Assembly: GCA_016794785.1 (NCBI GenBank)
Contig: JAEUHC010000013.1
Location: 62,001-126,000 of the forward strand
Direction of reading: 5' to 3'
DNA length: 64,000 nt
Source: Opitutaceae bacterium
GTDB taxonomy: Bacteria; Verrucomicrobiota; Verrucomicrobiia; Opitutales; Opitutaceae
The notes beneath the pieces are model-generated. The model made no database searches. It saw only the letters and a list, made by a program, of their open reading frames with translations, and was not told the DNA's origin. A program made the position numbers and the translations under genes. Position 1 is the stretch's first letter. Each line of letters begins with the position of its first letter. Positions 23,008 through 32,745 of the stretch are shown piece by piece.

Positions 23008-24771
23008 ATGACCCCGTTCGACTACGCCGTCCTTGTCTTCTATTTCGTCTTCATGGTGGCGATCAGCTGGATCTTCCGGCGCTTCGTCACGAACGTGAGC
23101 GACTACTTCCGCGGCGGCGGCAAGGCGCTGTGGTGGATGGTGGGCGGCTCGGCCTTCATGGTGCAGTTCAGCGCCTGGACCTTCACCGGCGCGGCAAGCA
23201 AGGCCTACAGCGACGGCTGGCCCATCGCGGTGATTTACCTCGGCAACGCCGTCGGCTTCGCGCTCAGCGCGATTCACTTCGCCCCCCGCTACCGGCAACT
23301 GCGGGTGGTGACCGGGATGGAGGCCATCCGCCAGCGGTTCGGCCGCGTCAGCGAACAGTTCTTCACCTGGCTGCAACTGCCCTTCGGCCTCCTCCAGGCG
23401 GGCATCTGGCTCAACTCCCTTGCGGTGTTCTTCGCCGCTGTCTTCCACATCGATCTCACGCTGACAATCGTGGTGACCGGCCTGGTGGTGCTCGTGATGG
23501 CGCTCATCGGCGGGAGCTGGGCGGTGCTCGCCAGCGACTTCATCCAAGTCGTGATTCTGATGCCCGTGTGCCTCGTGGTGACGGTGCTCGCGGTGATCAA
23601 GATCGGCGGGCCGGCGGCCTTTGCCGCGCAGGCGCCCGCGCACCACCTCGATCTCGGGCAGGTGTTTTCCACCGATTTCCTCGGCCTGTGGTGCGTGGCG
23701 ATGATCCTGAAGCAAATCCACACGACCAACAACCTGGGCGACGCCAACCGCTACCTCTGCGTCAAGGACGGCTCGCACGCGCGGCGGGCCGGTTTCCTCG
23801 GAGCCGGACTCTTCCTCGGCGGCATTCTGATCTGGTTCATCCCGCCGATGATCGCGGCGATCCGCTTCCCGGATTTGGGCGCGATGTTTCCCCATCTGCG
23901 AAATCCCGAGGAGGCGGCGTTCATCGCCATCGCCCGCGATGTGATGCCGGTCGGCATGATGGGGCTGCTGGTGAGCGGCATCTTCGCCGCCACGATGTCG
24001 TCAATGGATTCCGGGCTGAACAAGAACACTGGTTTCTTCATCAAGAATTTTTATCAACCCGTGCTCCGCCCCCAGGCGACCGACGGCCAGCTGCTCATGG
24101 TTGGAAAAATCACCACCGTCGTGTTCGGCCTCATGATCATCTTTGTCGCGCTGGGCATGAGCCAGCTGCGGGGGCTGACGCTGTTCCAGCTCACGCAGCG
24201 CCTGAGCATCCTGATCGGCATCCCGATCATCGTGCCGCTGTTCCTCGGCCTGCTCATCAAGCGCACTCCGCCCTGGTCGGCGTGGAGCACCGTGGTCGTG
24301 GGCTTCCTCAGCTCCCTCTTCATCACCAACCAGCTCACGCCGGAATGGGCCGCGGAGTTCTTTGGCCGCGGCCGGGCGCTCGACGCCACCTCCGCCGAAT
24401 ACTGGCGGCAATCCGCCGAGCTCTTCGGCAATGTCGCCATCTGCTCGCTCTGGTTCATCGGCACCAAGTTCTTCTGGTCGCGCGCCTCGGCCGACACGCA
24501 CGCCCGCGTGGCGGAGTTTTTCCACCGCCTCAACACCCCGGTCGATTTCAACCGCGAGGAGGGCGCGGCCGCCGCCAACGACGCCCGCCAGTCGCGCGTC
24601 GTCGGCTGGCTCTGCGTCGCGTATGGCGCGTTCATTGCGCTCCTCGCCGCCATCCCCAATCCCCTCGGCGGCCGCCTGGCCTTCATCGGCTGCGGCGCGA
24701 TCGTGCTCCTGATCGGCTGGGCTCTGGTCGCCGCCTCCCGGAAATCCGCCGCCTCCACCCCTGTCGGGTGA
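23008..24771 (+). CDS. Sodium:solute symporter (SSS family)
   Basis: This inner-membrane symporter of 587 residues has about 13-14 spans. Family features include FDYAVLVFYF at the start, the NVSDYFRGGG loop, SAFMVQFSAWTFTGAASKAYSDG, and the sodium-site region SGIFAATMSSMDSGLNKNTG. Its place at the head of an operon with mannose-6-phosphate isomerase, a 2-hydroxyacid dehydrogenase and a polysaccharide lyase suggests that it imports a sugar acid or small oligosaccharide. The start at 23008 follows the candidate promoter directly. The next gene begins 21 bases after its stop. Confidence 0.93.
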   Translation: MTPFDYAVLVFYFVFMVAISWIFRRFVTNVSDYFRGGGKALWWMVGGSAFMVQFSAWTFTGAASKAYSDGWPIAVIYLGNAVGFALSAIHFAPRYRQLRVVTGMEAIRQRFGRVSEQFFTWLQLPFGLLQAGIWLNSLAVFFAAVFHIDLTLTIVVTGLVVLVMALIGGSWAVLASDFIQVVILMPVCLVVTVLAVIKIGGPAAFAAQAPAHHLDLGQVFSTDFLGLWCVAMILKQIHTTNNLGDANRYLCVKDGSHARRAGFLGAGLFLGGILIWFIPPMIAAIRFPDLGAMFPHLRNPEEAAFIAIARDVMPVGMMGLLVSGIFAATMSSMDSGLNKNTGFFIKNFYQPVLRPQATDGQLLMVGKITTVVFGLMIIFVALGMSQLRGLTLFQLTQRLSILIGIPIIVPLFLGLLIKRTPPWSAWSTVVVGFLSSLFITNQLTPEWAAEFFGRGRALDATSAEYWRQSAELFGNVAICSLWFIGTKFFWSRASADTHARVAEFFHRLNTPVDFNREEGAAAANDARQSRVVGWLCVAYGAFIALLAAIPNPLGGRLAFIGCGAIVLLIGWALVAASRKSAASTPVG

Positions 24772-24792
24772 ACTCCCGACTACCCCCGAGCG

Positions 24793-25881
24793 ATGTCGCA
24801 CCGCGGCAAACTAATCCTCCTTCCGCCCAACCGCGTGTGGCGCACTTATCCCGGCGGACGCACCCTCGATGCGCTCGCCGGCGCCGCCGCGCCGGCCGAC
24901 TCCCACTTGGCCGAGGACTGGATCGCCTCGACCACCCGCGCCGCCAACCGCGGCCGCGAGCACATCCCTGAGGGCGTCTCGCAAGTCCGCCTCGGCCACG
25001 ATCCCGCGCCGCACGATTTCGCCGCGCTGCTCGCGAGCGATGCGGAGTATTTCCTCGGAGCCGCCCACGCGGCCCGCTACGGCGCGCAGCCCCAGTTGCT
25101 CGTCAAGTTCCTCGACAGCGGCACCCGCCTGCACTTCCAGGTCCACCCCACGCGCGAATTCGCGCAGCGCGTGCTCGGCGCCCCGAGCGGCAAAACCGAG
25201 GCCTACCACGTGCTGGCGACGCGGGATCCGGCGAACGCGTTCATTTATGTCGGTTTCCAGCGCCCGCCCACGCCGGCGCAGCTGCGCGACTACATCGTCA
25301 CGCAAAACATCGCCGCCATCGAGGCGTGCTTCGACCCGATTCCCGTGCAGCCCGGCGACACCTTCATCATCCCGGGCGGCACGCCGCACGCCCTCGGCGC
25401 CGGGCTGTTCCTCGTGGAGATTCAGGAGCCAAGCGATCTCGTGGTGCGCTTCGAGTTCGAACGCGCCGGCTACGTGCTGCCCGAGGCGGCGCGTTTCATG
25501 GGCCGCGACGTCGATTTCGCGCTCACCGTCTTCAACCTCACGCCCCTCACCGCCAGCGATCTCGCGACGCGCGTCCGCTGCACGCCACGCCGCGTGCGCG
25601 CGCTCGGCCCGAGCTCGCACCAGGACGAACTGATCGGCCCCAATCAGACCGACTGCTTCCGGGTCCTGCGCTCCACGCTCGCCGCCCCGATCACGAAGCA
25701 GGAATCGGCCCCCGTAATCGGCATCGTCACCGCCGGCACGCTTACGGTTGAGGCCGGCGGCGAGGTCCACCCATTCCGCACCTCCGACAAGTTTTTCCTG
25801 CCCGCCGGGCTCGGCCCCGCGCGCTTCACGCCCGGCCCCGCCGGCTGCACGCTCCTCGAATGCCTGCCGCCTGCGCCCTGA
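24793..25881 (+). CDS. Class I mannose-6-phosphate isomerase
   Basis: The enzyme interconverts mannose 6-phosphate and fructose 6-phosphate in the cytoplasm. The zinc ligands of the cupin fold can be placed: Gln116 and His118 in HFQVHPTREF, Glu136 in KTEAYHVL and His199 in GGTPHALGAG. The 362 residues match short bacterial class I PMI proteins. Its position between the symporter and the dehydrogenase/lyase pair implies catabolic use of an imported sugar, though PMI also feeds mannose-based glycan synthesis. The ATG at 24793 comes 21 bases after the symporter stop. Confidence 0.93.
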   Translation: MSHRGKLILLPPNRVWRTYPGGRTLDALAGAAAPADSHLAEDWIASTTRAANRGREHIPEGVSQVRLGHDPAPHDFAALLASDAEYFLGAAHAARYGAQPQLLVKFLDSGTRLHFQVHPTREFAQRVLGAPSGKTEAYHVLATRDPANAFIYVGFQRPPTPAQLRDYIVTQNIAAIEACFDPIPVQPGDTFIIPGGTPHALGAGLFLVEIQEPSDLVVRFEFERAGYVLPEAARFMGRDVDFALTVFNLTPLTASDLATRVRCTPRRVRALGPSSHQDELIGPNQTDCFRVLRSTLAAPITKQESAPVIGIVTAGTLTVEAGGEVHPFRTSDKFFLPAGLGPARFTPGPAGCTLLECLPPAP

Positions 25882-25922
25882 GCCCTGCGACTCCTGGCCC
25901 TTCCCACTTTTCCGCTTCCCAG

Positions 25923-26933
25923 ATGTCCCGCCTCCCCTCCCTCGTCGCCGCGCTCACACCCGCGGATCTCGCCGCTTTTTTCCCTGAGCCCATGCTCGGC
26001 GAGCTGCGCGCCCTCACGGCCGATTTCCGCACCCTCGATCCCCTCGCGCTGCCGCCCGCGGATTTCGCCCGCGAGCTGGCTGCCGCCGATCCCGCCGCCC
26101 TCATCACCGGGTGGAAGACACCCGCCCTGCCCGCCGCGCTGCCGCCGCGCCTCCGCTACGTCTGCCATGTCGCCGGCTCAGTGAGGAAACTGATCGCCCC
26201 CGGCCATCTCGAGCGCGGCCTCGCCGTCACCAATTGGGGCGGCTCGATCAGCCGCACCGTCGCCGAGGGCGCGCTCTTCCACATCCTCGCCTGCCTGCGC
26301 CACGCCTCGCACTGGGCGGTCGCGATGCACCAGCCCGGCGTGGCCGCGTGGAAAAACGGCCTCTCGGATTCCCGCTCCCTCTTCGGCCGCACCGTCGGCA
26401 TCCATGGCTTCGGGCTCGTCGCCCGCGAACTCGTCGCGCTGCTGCGTCCCTGGGGCTGCCGCGTGACCGTGTTTGCGCCCGATGCCACCGCCGCGCTCGC
26501 GGCGGAACACGGGGTCGCGCGCGCCGGCTCGCTGGAGGCGCTGTTCGCTGAAAACGACATCATCGTCGAACTCGCTCCGCTCACGCCCGCCACCACCGGC
26601 ATCGTCACGGAGCGCATACTCCGCCTGATCCGGCCGGGCGGCACCTTCGTCAACGTCGGCCGCGGCGCCGTCGTCGATGAAGCCGCACTCCTGCGCATCG
26701 CGCGCGAGGGGCGCATCGCCATCGGACTCGACGTCTATGTCGAGGAGCCGCTGCCCGCCGACAGCGGATTTCGCGCCCTGCCGCGCGTGAATCTCACCCC
26801 GCACTGCTCCGGACCCACCTCCGACCACTATCCCATCGCCGGAGCGTTCGCTTTGAAAAACCTCCGCGCCTTCGCCGCTGGCCAGCCGCTCGAGGCCCTC
26901 ATCACCCCCGCCATCTACGACGCCTCCTCATGA
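25923..26933 (+). CDS. D-isomer-specific 2-hydroxyacid dehydrogenase family protein
   Basis: This cytoplasmic NAD(P)-dependent oxidoreductase has 336 residues. The nucleotide-binding motif GIHGFG lies at residues 159-164, after which come NVGRGAVVDEAAL with the catalytic Arg, VEEPLP with the Glu, and LTPHCSG with the His. It may reduce a 2-keto acid or oxidise a hydroxyacid derived from sugar-acid breakdown; the true substrate is unknown. The ATG at 25923 is preferred over an in-frame ATG at 25860, which would overlap the isomerase gene and add a non-conserved leader. Its stop overlaps the start of the lyase gene. Confidence 0.92.
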   Translation: MSRLPSLVAALTPADLAAFFPEPMLGELRALTADFRTLDPLALPPADFARELAAADPAALITGWKTPALPAALPPRLRYVCHVAGSVRKLIAPGHLERGLAVTNWGGSISRTVAEGALFHILACLRHASHWAVAMHQPGVAAWKNGLSDSRSLFGRTVGIHGFGLVARELVALLRPWGCRVTVFAPDATAALAAEHGVARAGSLEALFAENDIIVELAPLTPATTGIVTERILRLIRPGGTFVNVGRGAVVDEAALLRIAREGRIAIGLDVYVEEPLPADSGFRALPRVNLTPHCSGPTSDHYPIAGAFALKNLRAFAAGQPLEALITPAIYDASS

Positions 26934-29083
26934 TGAATCCCAACCGCTCCCTCCGGCTCCTGCTCTGCGCCACTTCGATTGCCTGCTGGGCTGTGGCGCC
27001 GCTCGGCTGCGCCGCCGCCGAGCCCGCGGGCTCCGTGCCCGCCTCCGCCCCGCGCACGCTCGTGCTCGCGGGCCGGCACGACGCGTTTCGCGCCTACTGC
27101 ACCACCGGTGAAGGCGCCACCGCCTTCACCCGCCTCCGCGCCGATCTCGATCGCGAGTGGCTCGCGTGGCCGTTTCCCGCCGAGCCCGTCACCTACGGCG
27201 ATCCTTCGCCCTCGAAGCGCACCTCCGACATGGCCGATCGTTGGCGCGCGCAGCAGGACACCACCGGCCGCATCTCCGGCGTCGCCGAGGCCGCTGCGCT
27301 CTGCTGGATCGTGACCGGCGAAGAAAAATATTTCGCCAAGGCCCGCGACTTTCTCGTCGCCGCCAGCGCGTGGCACTTCGCGCCCGATTGGAAATCCGGC
27401 GCCGTGCCCGGCGCCGCCGACATCTACTACAACGACGAGGCCCACTTCCGCCTCTGGCGGAAACTCCCGCTGGTTTACGACCAGCTCCGCGCCCAGCTCT
27501 CCGCCGCCGACCGCGCCACGATCCTCGCGCACTTCAAGCTCCGCGGCACGCGCTCCGTCACATGGATCAAAAAGCAGGGCGACATCGCCAGCATCCGCCG
27601 CAACTCCATCGCCGGCGCCGATCTCTCCTCGCACCCGATCCGCTTCATGCCGATGACGGGGCTCACGGCCCTCGCGCTGTGGGACGACCTGCCCGAGGCG
27701 CGCGAGTGGTGGAGCTTCGCCTACGCGTTCTACCGCGATCAATTCACGCCTTGGGGCGGCGACGACGGCGGCTGGGGCGAAGGCAGCGCCTACTGGCGCG
27801 GCACCTTCGAGCACGCCTCGTTTCAGGATGCGCTCCTCGCGCTCGGCGACCCGCTGGCCTACGCCACGCCGTTCTGGAAAAACTCCCCGCTCTTCGCCCT
27901 CTACAACGTCCAGCCCTACCTGCACACGATCTTCGGCGACGCGTCCAACGCCGGCCGCTTCAACCTCGAGCCCGCCACCGCCGACTACTTTGAACACATG
28001 GCGCGCGTGCAGCAGAACGGCTTCTTCCGCAGCTACGCCGCCCTCTGCACCGATCGCCGGCCCCGCCCCATCGACAAGGGCCTCGCCGGCCTAGACCGCG
28101 GCTACCCGACGGCGGCGGAGTTCCTCGTGCGCAATTTCATCGCCAGCGCCCGCCCGCTGCCGGCCCCGCGCCCGCTCGCCGAGCTCCCGCCGCACCGATA
28201 TTTCGCCGATGTCGGCTGGGCCTCGCTGCACTCCGCGCTCGGCCGGCCCGCCGACGACATTCAGCTCACTTTCCGCGCATCGCCCTACGGCTCCTTCAGC
28301 CACAGCCACGCCGATCAGCTCGGCTTCATCCTCAACGCCTACGGCGAGGGCCTCGCCATCAACTCCGCCTACCGCGAATTCCACAACTCCCCGCACCACG
28401 AGCAATGGACCCGCCAGTCGATTTCGAAAAACGTGATCATTATCGACGGCGTCGGGCAGAAGGCAAAGTCCAAGGAATCCACGGGCAAGATCACGCGCTT
28501 CGAGCAGACGCCCCGCACCGTCTGGACCACCGGCGACGCCACCGCCGCCTACCAGGCTGCGCAGAAGGACAAGGCCCGCGTGCAGCGCGTGACCCGCGAC
28601 ATCGTCTTCGTTGACCAGCGCTATTTCGTCCTCCGCGACCGCGTGGTGCTCGCGACGCCCGGCAAACTCTCGTGGCTGCTCCACGCGGAGAAGAACCTCG
28701 CGTGGGACGACGCCACCGCCACCGCCGTCATCCGCGGTGCCGAGGGCAAGGCCACGCTCACGGCGCGCCTGCTCGCCGCCGGCGTCACCTTCCGCGGCGC
28801 CACGACCACGACCTTCCCCGTCCCCGTCGATCCGAAATACAGCAAGGCCGCGGCCGGCTCGCCCTACGTGACCGGCTCGTGGCACGACCACGCCCACCTC
28901 ACCGCGACGAGCGCCGAACCGGCGAAAGAGTTCACCGTGTATGCCATCCTCTGGCCCGAACGCGGCACCCAACCCGCCGCCGTTTCCGCGACGCTCAATC
29001 GCGACGGAGCCATCGTCTTCCGCCGCCCCGACAGAAAGACCGACACCCTCACGCTGGACGATCGCGCGCTCACGCTGCGATAG
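26930..29083 (+). CDS. Secreted heparinase II/III-like polysaccharide lyase (alginate-lyase-like)
   Basis: The protein of 717 residues has a signal peptide with CAAAEPAG as a possible lipobox or signal-peptidase site. A long alpha/alpha-barrel domain (to about residue 400) contains WGGDDGGWGEGSAYWRG, characteristic of heparinase and oligoalginate-lyase-like proteins. The second part is the heparinase II/III beta-sandwich with the catalytic region SHSHADQLGF (His458/His460) and HHEQWTRQS. It most likely cleaves a uronate-containing polysaccharide or oligosaccharide (alginate, glycosaminoglycan or similar) in the periplasm or outside the cell. The ATG overlaps the dehydrogenase stop (ATGATGA), so it is co-translated. 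The exact lyase family is uncertain. Confidence 0.88.
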   Translation: MMNPNRSLRLLLCATSIACWAVAPLGCAAAEPAGSVPASAPRTLVLAGRHDAFRAYCTTGEGATAFTRLRADLDREWLAWPFPAEPVTYGDPSPSKRTSDMADRWRAQQDTTGRISGVAEAAALCWIVTGEEKYFAKARDFLVAASAWHFAPDWKSGAVPGAADIYYNDEAHFRLWRKLPLVYDQLRAQLSAADRATILAHFKLRGTRSVTWIKKQGDIASIRRNSIAGADLSSHPIRFMPMTGLTALALWDDLPEAREWWSFAYAFYRDQFTPWGGDDGGWGEGSAYWRGTFEHASFQDALLALGDPLAYATPFWKNSPLFALYNVQPYLHTIFGDASNAGRFNLEPATADYFEHMARVQQNGFFRSYAALCTDRRPRPIDKGLAGLDRGYPTAAEFLVRNFIASARPLPAPRPLAELPPHRYFADVGWASLHSALGRPADDIQLTFRASPYGSFSHSHADQLGFILNAYGEGLAINSAYREFHNSPHHEQWTRQSISKNVIIIDGVGQKAKSKESTGKITRFEQTPRTVWTTGDATAAYQAAQKDKARVQRVTRDIVFVDQRYFVLRDRVVLATPGKLSWLLHAEKNLAWDDATATAVIRGAEGKATLTARLLAAGVTFRGATTTTFPVPVDPKYSKAAAGSPYVTGSWHDHAHLTATSAEPAKEFTVYAILWPERGTQPAAVSATLNRDGAIVFRRPDRKTDTLTLDDRALTLR

Positions 29084-29128
29084 GCGACGGCCCACCGCGA
29101 TTCAGGCCATTTACCAGTCGGTTTCGCA

Positions 29129-29178
29129 TTGCAGGCCCGGTCGCTGACCGGGCACCCGCCCAACGGCCGGGCCTACAA
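29129..29178. repeat. Palindromic element supplying the stop codon of the CinA-like gene
   Basis: The ends are TTGCAGGCCCGG and CCGGGCCTACAA, complementary with one mismatch. The left unit contains a perfect hairpin, GCCCGGTC, loop GCT, GACCGGGC (29135-29153). On the minus strand the terminal CTACAA provides the TAG that stops the CinA-family gene at 29173. It lies between two convergent genes. Confidence 0.8.
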
Positions 29179-29694
29179 CTCGGCGCTGCGCCCGCGCAGC
29201 TCACGCAGATAAGCGATCAGCTCTGCCAACGCCGCATCGGCCACAAACGCCTGCGCATCGGTGCGAGTCGCGCCCGGGCACTCCACGCGCCCGCTACGCA
29301 GCGTGACAAATTTCCCGCGCCTCCGCTGTGTGATCGCCCACCAGGCGAACGGCTCCGTGATTTTCAACTTCGCATTCGGCTCCGCGTAGCCCGTGGTCGC
29401 CACGCTCAGATCGCTGCCGAACAGCGCGCACGCGCCGCGCGCCATTTCCTCCGCCACGGCGGCGGACACGCAGTTGACCTTGCGCGCCGCAGCCCGGTTT
29501 ACGCCGAGGTGCGTGACCTTCTGATCGAGGGTGTAGGCCGTGATCCCGCCGAGGAAAAAATCCGACGCGCCTGAAATCTCCCCCACGCGCGCCTGCACGC
29601 GCCCGCACGTCATGCTCTCCGCCGCCGCCAGCGTGAGCGCGGGGGCACGGAGCATGAGCGTCTTCAATTCCGCCGCAGGCTTCGCATTTTTCAT
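29173..29694 (-). CDS. CinA-family nicotinamide-nucleotide amidase (PncC-like)
   Basis: The single CinA C-terminal domain (173 residues) deamidates nicotinamide mononucleotide in NAD salvage. Conserved stretches are LTLAAAESMTCG with the catalytic Ser, ISGASDFFLGGITAYT, KVTHLGV and SVATTGYAEP. The frame begins directly with MKNAKPAAEL, and the ATG at 29694 is the only plausible one. Family members of this size are stand-alone PncC enzymes. It ends in a palindromic element and is divergent from the restriction-modification gene, from which it is separated by about 90 bases. Confidence 0.9.
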   Translation of the reverse strand: MKNAKPAAELKTLMLRAPALTLAAAESMTCGRVQARVGEISGASDFFLGGITAYTLDQKVTHLGVNRAAARKVNCVSAAVAEEMARGACALFGSDLSVATTGYAEPNAKLKITEPFAWWAITQRRRGKFVTLRSGRVECPGATRTDAQAFVADAALAELIAYLRELRGRSAEL

Positions 29695-29783
29695 GGGTCC
29701 ACCTTGCGCGCCCGGCCGCCGAAGAAAAGCCCGCGCTTGCCGCGCCTGCGCCGCGCCCTTCTCCTCGCGCCCTCCCGCCGCGC

Positions 29784-32708
29784 ATGTCCGTCGCCCCTCC
29801 TTCCCCCGCTGTCGTGACGCTCTCCCGCGAGGAGATGAAGTCCCGCGCGCTCGCCTTCGCCAAGGCCTGGGCCGGCCCCCAGCGCGAGGAGGCCGAGGCC
29901 AAGACTTTCCTCGACCAGTTCTTCGCCGTCTTCGGCCGCGACCGCCGCAGCGTCGATGCCCACTTCGAGCATCGCGTGGAGCGTGAGGCGCGCGGCGAGG
30001 GTCGCATCGACCTTTTCTGGCCCGGCAAGCTCCTCGTCGAGATGAAGTCCACCGGCCGCGACCTCTCCACCGGGAAAGGCGGCGCCGCCCGCCAAGCCTT
30101 CGACTACATCGACGCCCTCGCGCCCGACGAGCGCCCGCGCTGGGTGCTCGTCTCCGACTTCGGCCGCTTCGCTCTCTACGACCTCGGCGAGGAGGTTCAC
30201 GATTACCTCAAGGGCTTCGCCACCGCGCGCAAAACCCCGCCCGCCCTCGCCGCCGCCTTCACCCTCGCCGATCTCCCGGACAAGCTCCGGCACTTCGCCT
30301 TCATCCGCGACGAAGAGCAGCATCTCTTCCAGGCGCAGCCCGACATCAATCTCCGCGCCGTCGCCCTCCTCGGCGATCTGCACGACGAACTCAAGAAAAC
30401 CGGCTACTCCGGTCACCGCCTCGAACGCCTGCTCGTCCGCGTGCTCTTCTGTCTCTTCGCCGAGGACACCGACATCTTCGAGTGGAATTCCTTCACCCGT
30501 TTCGTCGAACGCACCAAGAAGGACGGCTCCGACCTCGGCGCCGGCCTCGCGCGCCTCTTCCAAGTCCTCGACCAACCTGCCGACGCCCGCTCCTCCGCGC
30601 TGCCCGCCGACCTCGCCGCCTTCCCCTACGTTAACGGCGGCCTCTTCGCCGAGAAGCTCGACATCGCCGACATGACCGCCGAGCACCGCGCCGCGCTCCT
30701 CGCCTGTTGTCGCTTCGACTGGAGCCGCATCTCCCCCGGCGTCTTCGGCTCCCTTTTCCAAGGCGTGATGGACAAGAAGGAGCGCCGCGCCAAGGGCGCC
30801 CACTACACGTCCGAGGAAAACATCCGCCGCGTGCTCGACCCGCTCTGCCTCGACGACCTCAAGGCCGAGTTCGAAAAAATCCGCGCCTCAACCGGGAAAC
30901 GGCTTGCCGCCCTCACGCCCGCGGATTTGGCCCCGTCCGCCACGAAGTCCCGCAAGGTCGCGCCCTCGCCCTTCGACGCCTTCCACGACAAGCTCGCCAG
31001 CCTCCGCTTCCTCGACCCCGCCTGCGGCTGCGGCAACTTCCTCGTCGTCGCCTACCGCGAGCTGCGCGCCCTCGAGCTTGAGGTGCTCCAGGCCATCCAC
31101 GGCGGGCAGCTCCCGCTCGGCCTCGGCGTGGAGGACATCGCGCGCGTCAACGTGGACCAGTTCTACGGCATCGAGCTGGAGGAGTTCCCCGCGCTCATCG
31201 CCGAGACCGCGCTCTGGCTCACCGACCATCAGGTGAACATGGCGTTCTCCAAGGCCTTCGGCCGCCACTTCGCGCGCATCCCGCTCGTGAAGTCCGCCAC
31301 CATCGTCCCCGGCAACGCGCTCCGCCTCGATTGGAAACAAATCCTCCCGCCGGAGAAGTGCAGCTACGTGCTCGGGAATCCGCCGTTCATCGGAAAGCAA
31401 TACATGAACGCCGAGCAAAATGCCGACATGGCGCTCGTCTGCGGCGACATCAAGGGCCACGGCCTGCTCGACTACGTGACCGCGTGGTATCTCAAGGCCG
31501 GCGATTACATCCGAGGCACCGCCATCCGCTGCGCGTTTGTCTCAACCAACTCCATCAGCCAAGGCGAGCAGGTCGGCCTGCTCTGGTCGCACCTCTTCTC
31601 GCGCTACCGGCTGAAAATCCATTTCGCCCACCGCACCTTCGTCTGGCACAACGAAGCCAGCGGCAAGGCGCACGTCCACGTCGTCATCATCGGCTTCGGC
31701 GCTGTCGATGCGCCGCTCAAGCGGCTCTACGACTACGACGCCGAGGGCAGGCAGACCGCGAGCAGCGGCACGCTGAACATCAACCCCTACCTCATCGTCG
31801 GCACCGACACCGTCGTCACCGCCCGCACCAAGCCGCTCTGCCCGGTGCCCGAGATCGTCTTTGGGAGCATGCCTAACGACGGCGGCCACTTGCTCCTCAC
31901 GTCGCCTGAAAAGGAGCAACTGCTCGCCGCCGAGCCCAAGGCGCAGAAATTCATCCGCCCGCTTCTCGGCGCAGAAGAATTCATCAACGACGTGCCCCGC
32001 TGGTGCCTGTGGCTCGTGGAAGCGACAGCCACCGAGCTGCGCGCGATGCCCGCGGTCATGAAGCGCATTGAAGGCGTCCGCCAGCACCGGCTCGCGAGCA
32101 CGCGGGCCGCCACGCGCAAGCTGGCTGCCACGCCGGCGCTGTTTGGTGAGAACCGCCAGCCCATGGGGCGCTATCTCGCCATCCCTTCGATTTCTTCCGA
32201 GCGCCGTCGCTACATCCCGATGGCGTTTCTAGAGCCGTCGATCATCGGCAACAACAAGCTGCTCTTCGTGCCCGACGCGACTGCCTATCACTTCGGCGTG
32301 CTCTCGTCAGCGATTCACATTGCTTGGGTGCGAGTCGTCACCGGACGCCTCAAGAGCGATTTCCAATACTCAAACAAACTCGTTTACAACAACTACCCCT
32401 GGCCCGAACCCGACGCGAAGCAGCGCGCCGCCATCGAAGCCGCCGCGCAGGCCGTGCTCGACGCCCGCGCGCCGCGCCTCGCCGCCGGCGCGAGCCTCGC
32501 CGATCTCTACGATCCGCTTGCGATGCCCGCCGAGCTGCTGAAGGCCCACCAAGCCCTCGACCGCGCTGTGGACCGGGCGTATCGCGCGGCCGTCTTCACC
32601 AGCGACCGCGAGCGCGTCGAATTCCTCTTCGCCCGCTACGAACAGCTCACCGCCCCCCTCGCCCCGGCCGCGAAACCGGGGGGCCGGCGGAATCAAACGG
32701 CAATTTAA
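29784..32708 (+). CDS. MmeI-like type IIL restriction-modification enzyme
   Basis: A single polypeptide of 974 residues combines nuclease, helical connector, adenine methyltransferase and target-recognition domains, as in MmeI. The nuclease motif is Asp76 with Glu86-Met-Lys88 (RIDLFWPGKLLVEMKS). The methyltransferase motif I is LDPACGCGNFLV (Asp411), and motif IV is NPPFIG (Asn532), typical of N6-adenine methylation. The helical linker contains GAHYTSEENIRRVLDPL. The target-recognition region follows at about residues 700-900. Such enzymes modify one strand and cut about 20 bases from the site. The site cannot be read from sequence. It is followed by a toxin-antitoxin pair. Confidence 0.92.
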   Translation: MSVAPPSPAVVTLSREEMKSRALAFAKAWAGPQREEAEAKTFLDQFFAVFGRDRRSVDAHFEHRVEREARGEGRIDLFWPGKLLVEMKSTGRDLSTGKGGAARQAFDYIDALAPDERPRWVLVSDFGRFALYDLGEEVHDYLKGFATARKTPPALAAAFTLADLPDKLRHFAFIRDEEQHLFQAQPDINLRAVALLGDLHDELKKTGYSGHRLERLLVRVLFCLFAEDTDIFEWNSFTRFVERTKKDGSDLGAGLARLFQVLDQPADARSSALPADLAAFPYVNGGLFAEKLDIADMTAEHRAALLACCRFDWSRISPGVFGSLFQGVMDKKERRAKGAHYTSEENIRRVLDPLCLDDLKAEFEKIRASTGKRLAALTPADLAPSATKSRKVAPSPFDAFHDKLASLRFLDPACGCGNFLVVAYRELRALELEVLQAIHGGQLPLGLGVEDIARVNVDQFYGIELEEFPALIAETALWLTDHQVNMAFSKAFGRHFARIPLVKSATIVPGNALRLDWKQILPPEKCSYVLGNPPFIGKQYMNAEQNADMALVCGDIKGHGLLDYVTAWYLKAGDYIRGTAIRCAFVSTNSISQGEQVGLLWSHLFSRYRLKIHFAHRTFVWHNEASGKAHVHVVIIGFGAVDAPLKRLYDYDAEGRQTASSGTLNINPYLIVGTDTVVTARTKPLCPVPEIVFGSMPNDGGHLLLTSPEKEQLLAAEPKAQKFIRPLLGAEEFINDVPRWCLWLVEATATELRAMPAVMKRIEGVRQHRLASTRAATRKLAATPALFGENRQPMGRYLAIPSISSERRRYIPMAFLEPSIIGNNKLLFVPDATAYHFGVLSSAIHIAWVRVVTGRLKSDFQYSNKLVYNNYPWPEPDAKQRAAIEAAAQAVLDARAPRLAAGASLADLYDPLAMPAELLKAHQALDRAVDRAYRAAVFTSDRERVEFLFARYEQLTAPLAPAAKPGGRRNQTAI

Positions 32709-32745
32709 CGCCCCCGCCGGCGTTCCGCGCCAAAGTTTTGGCCGC

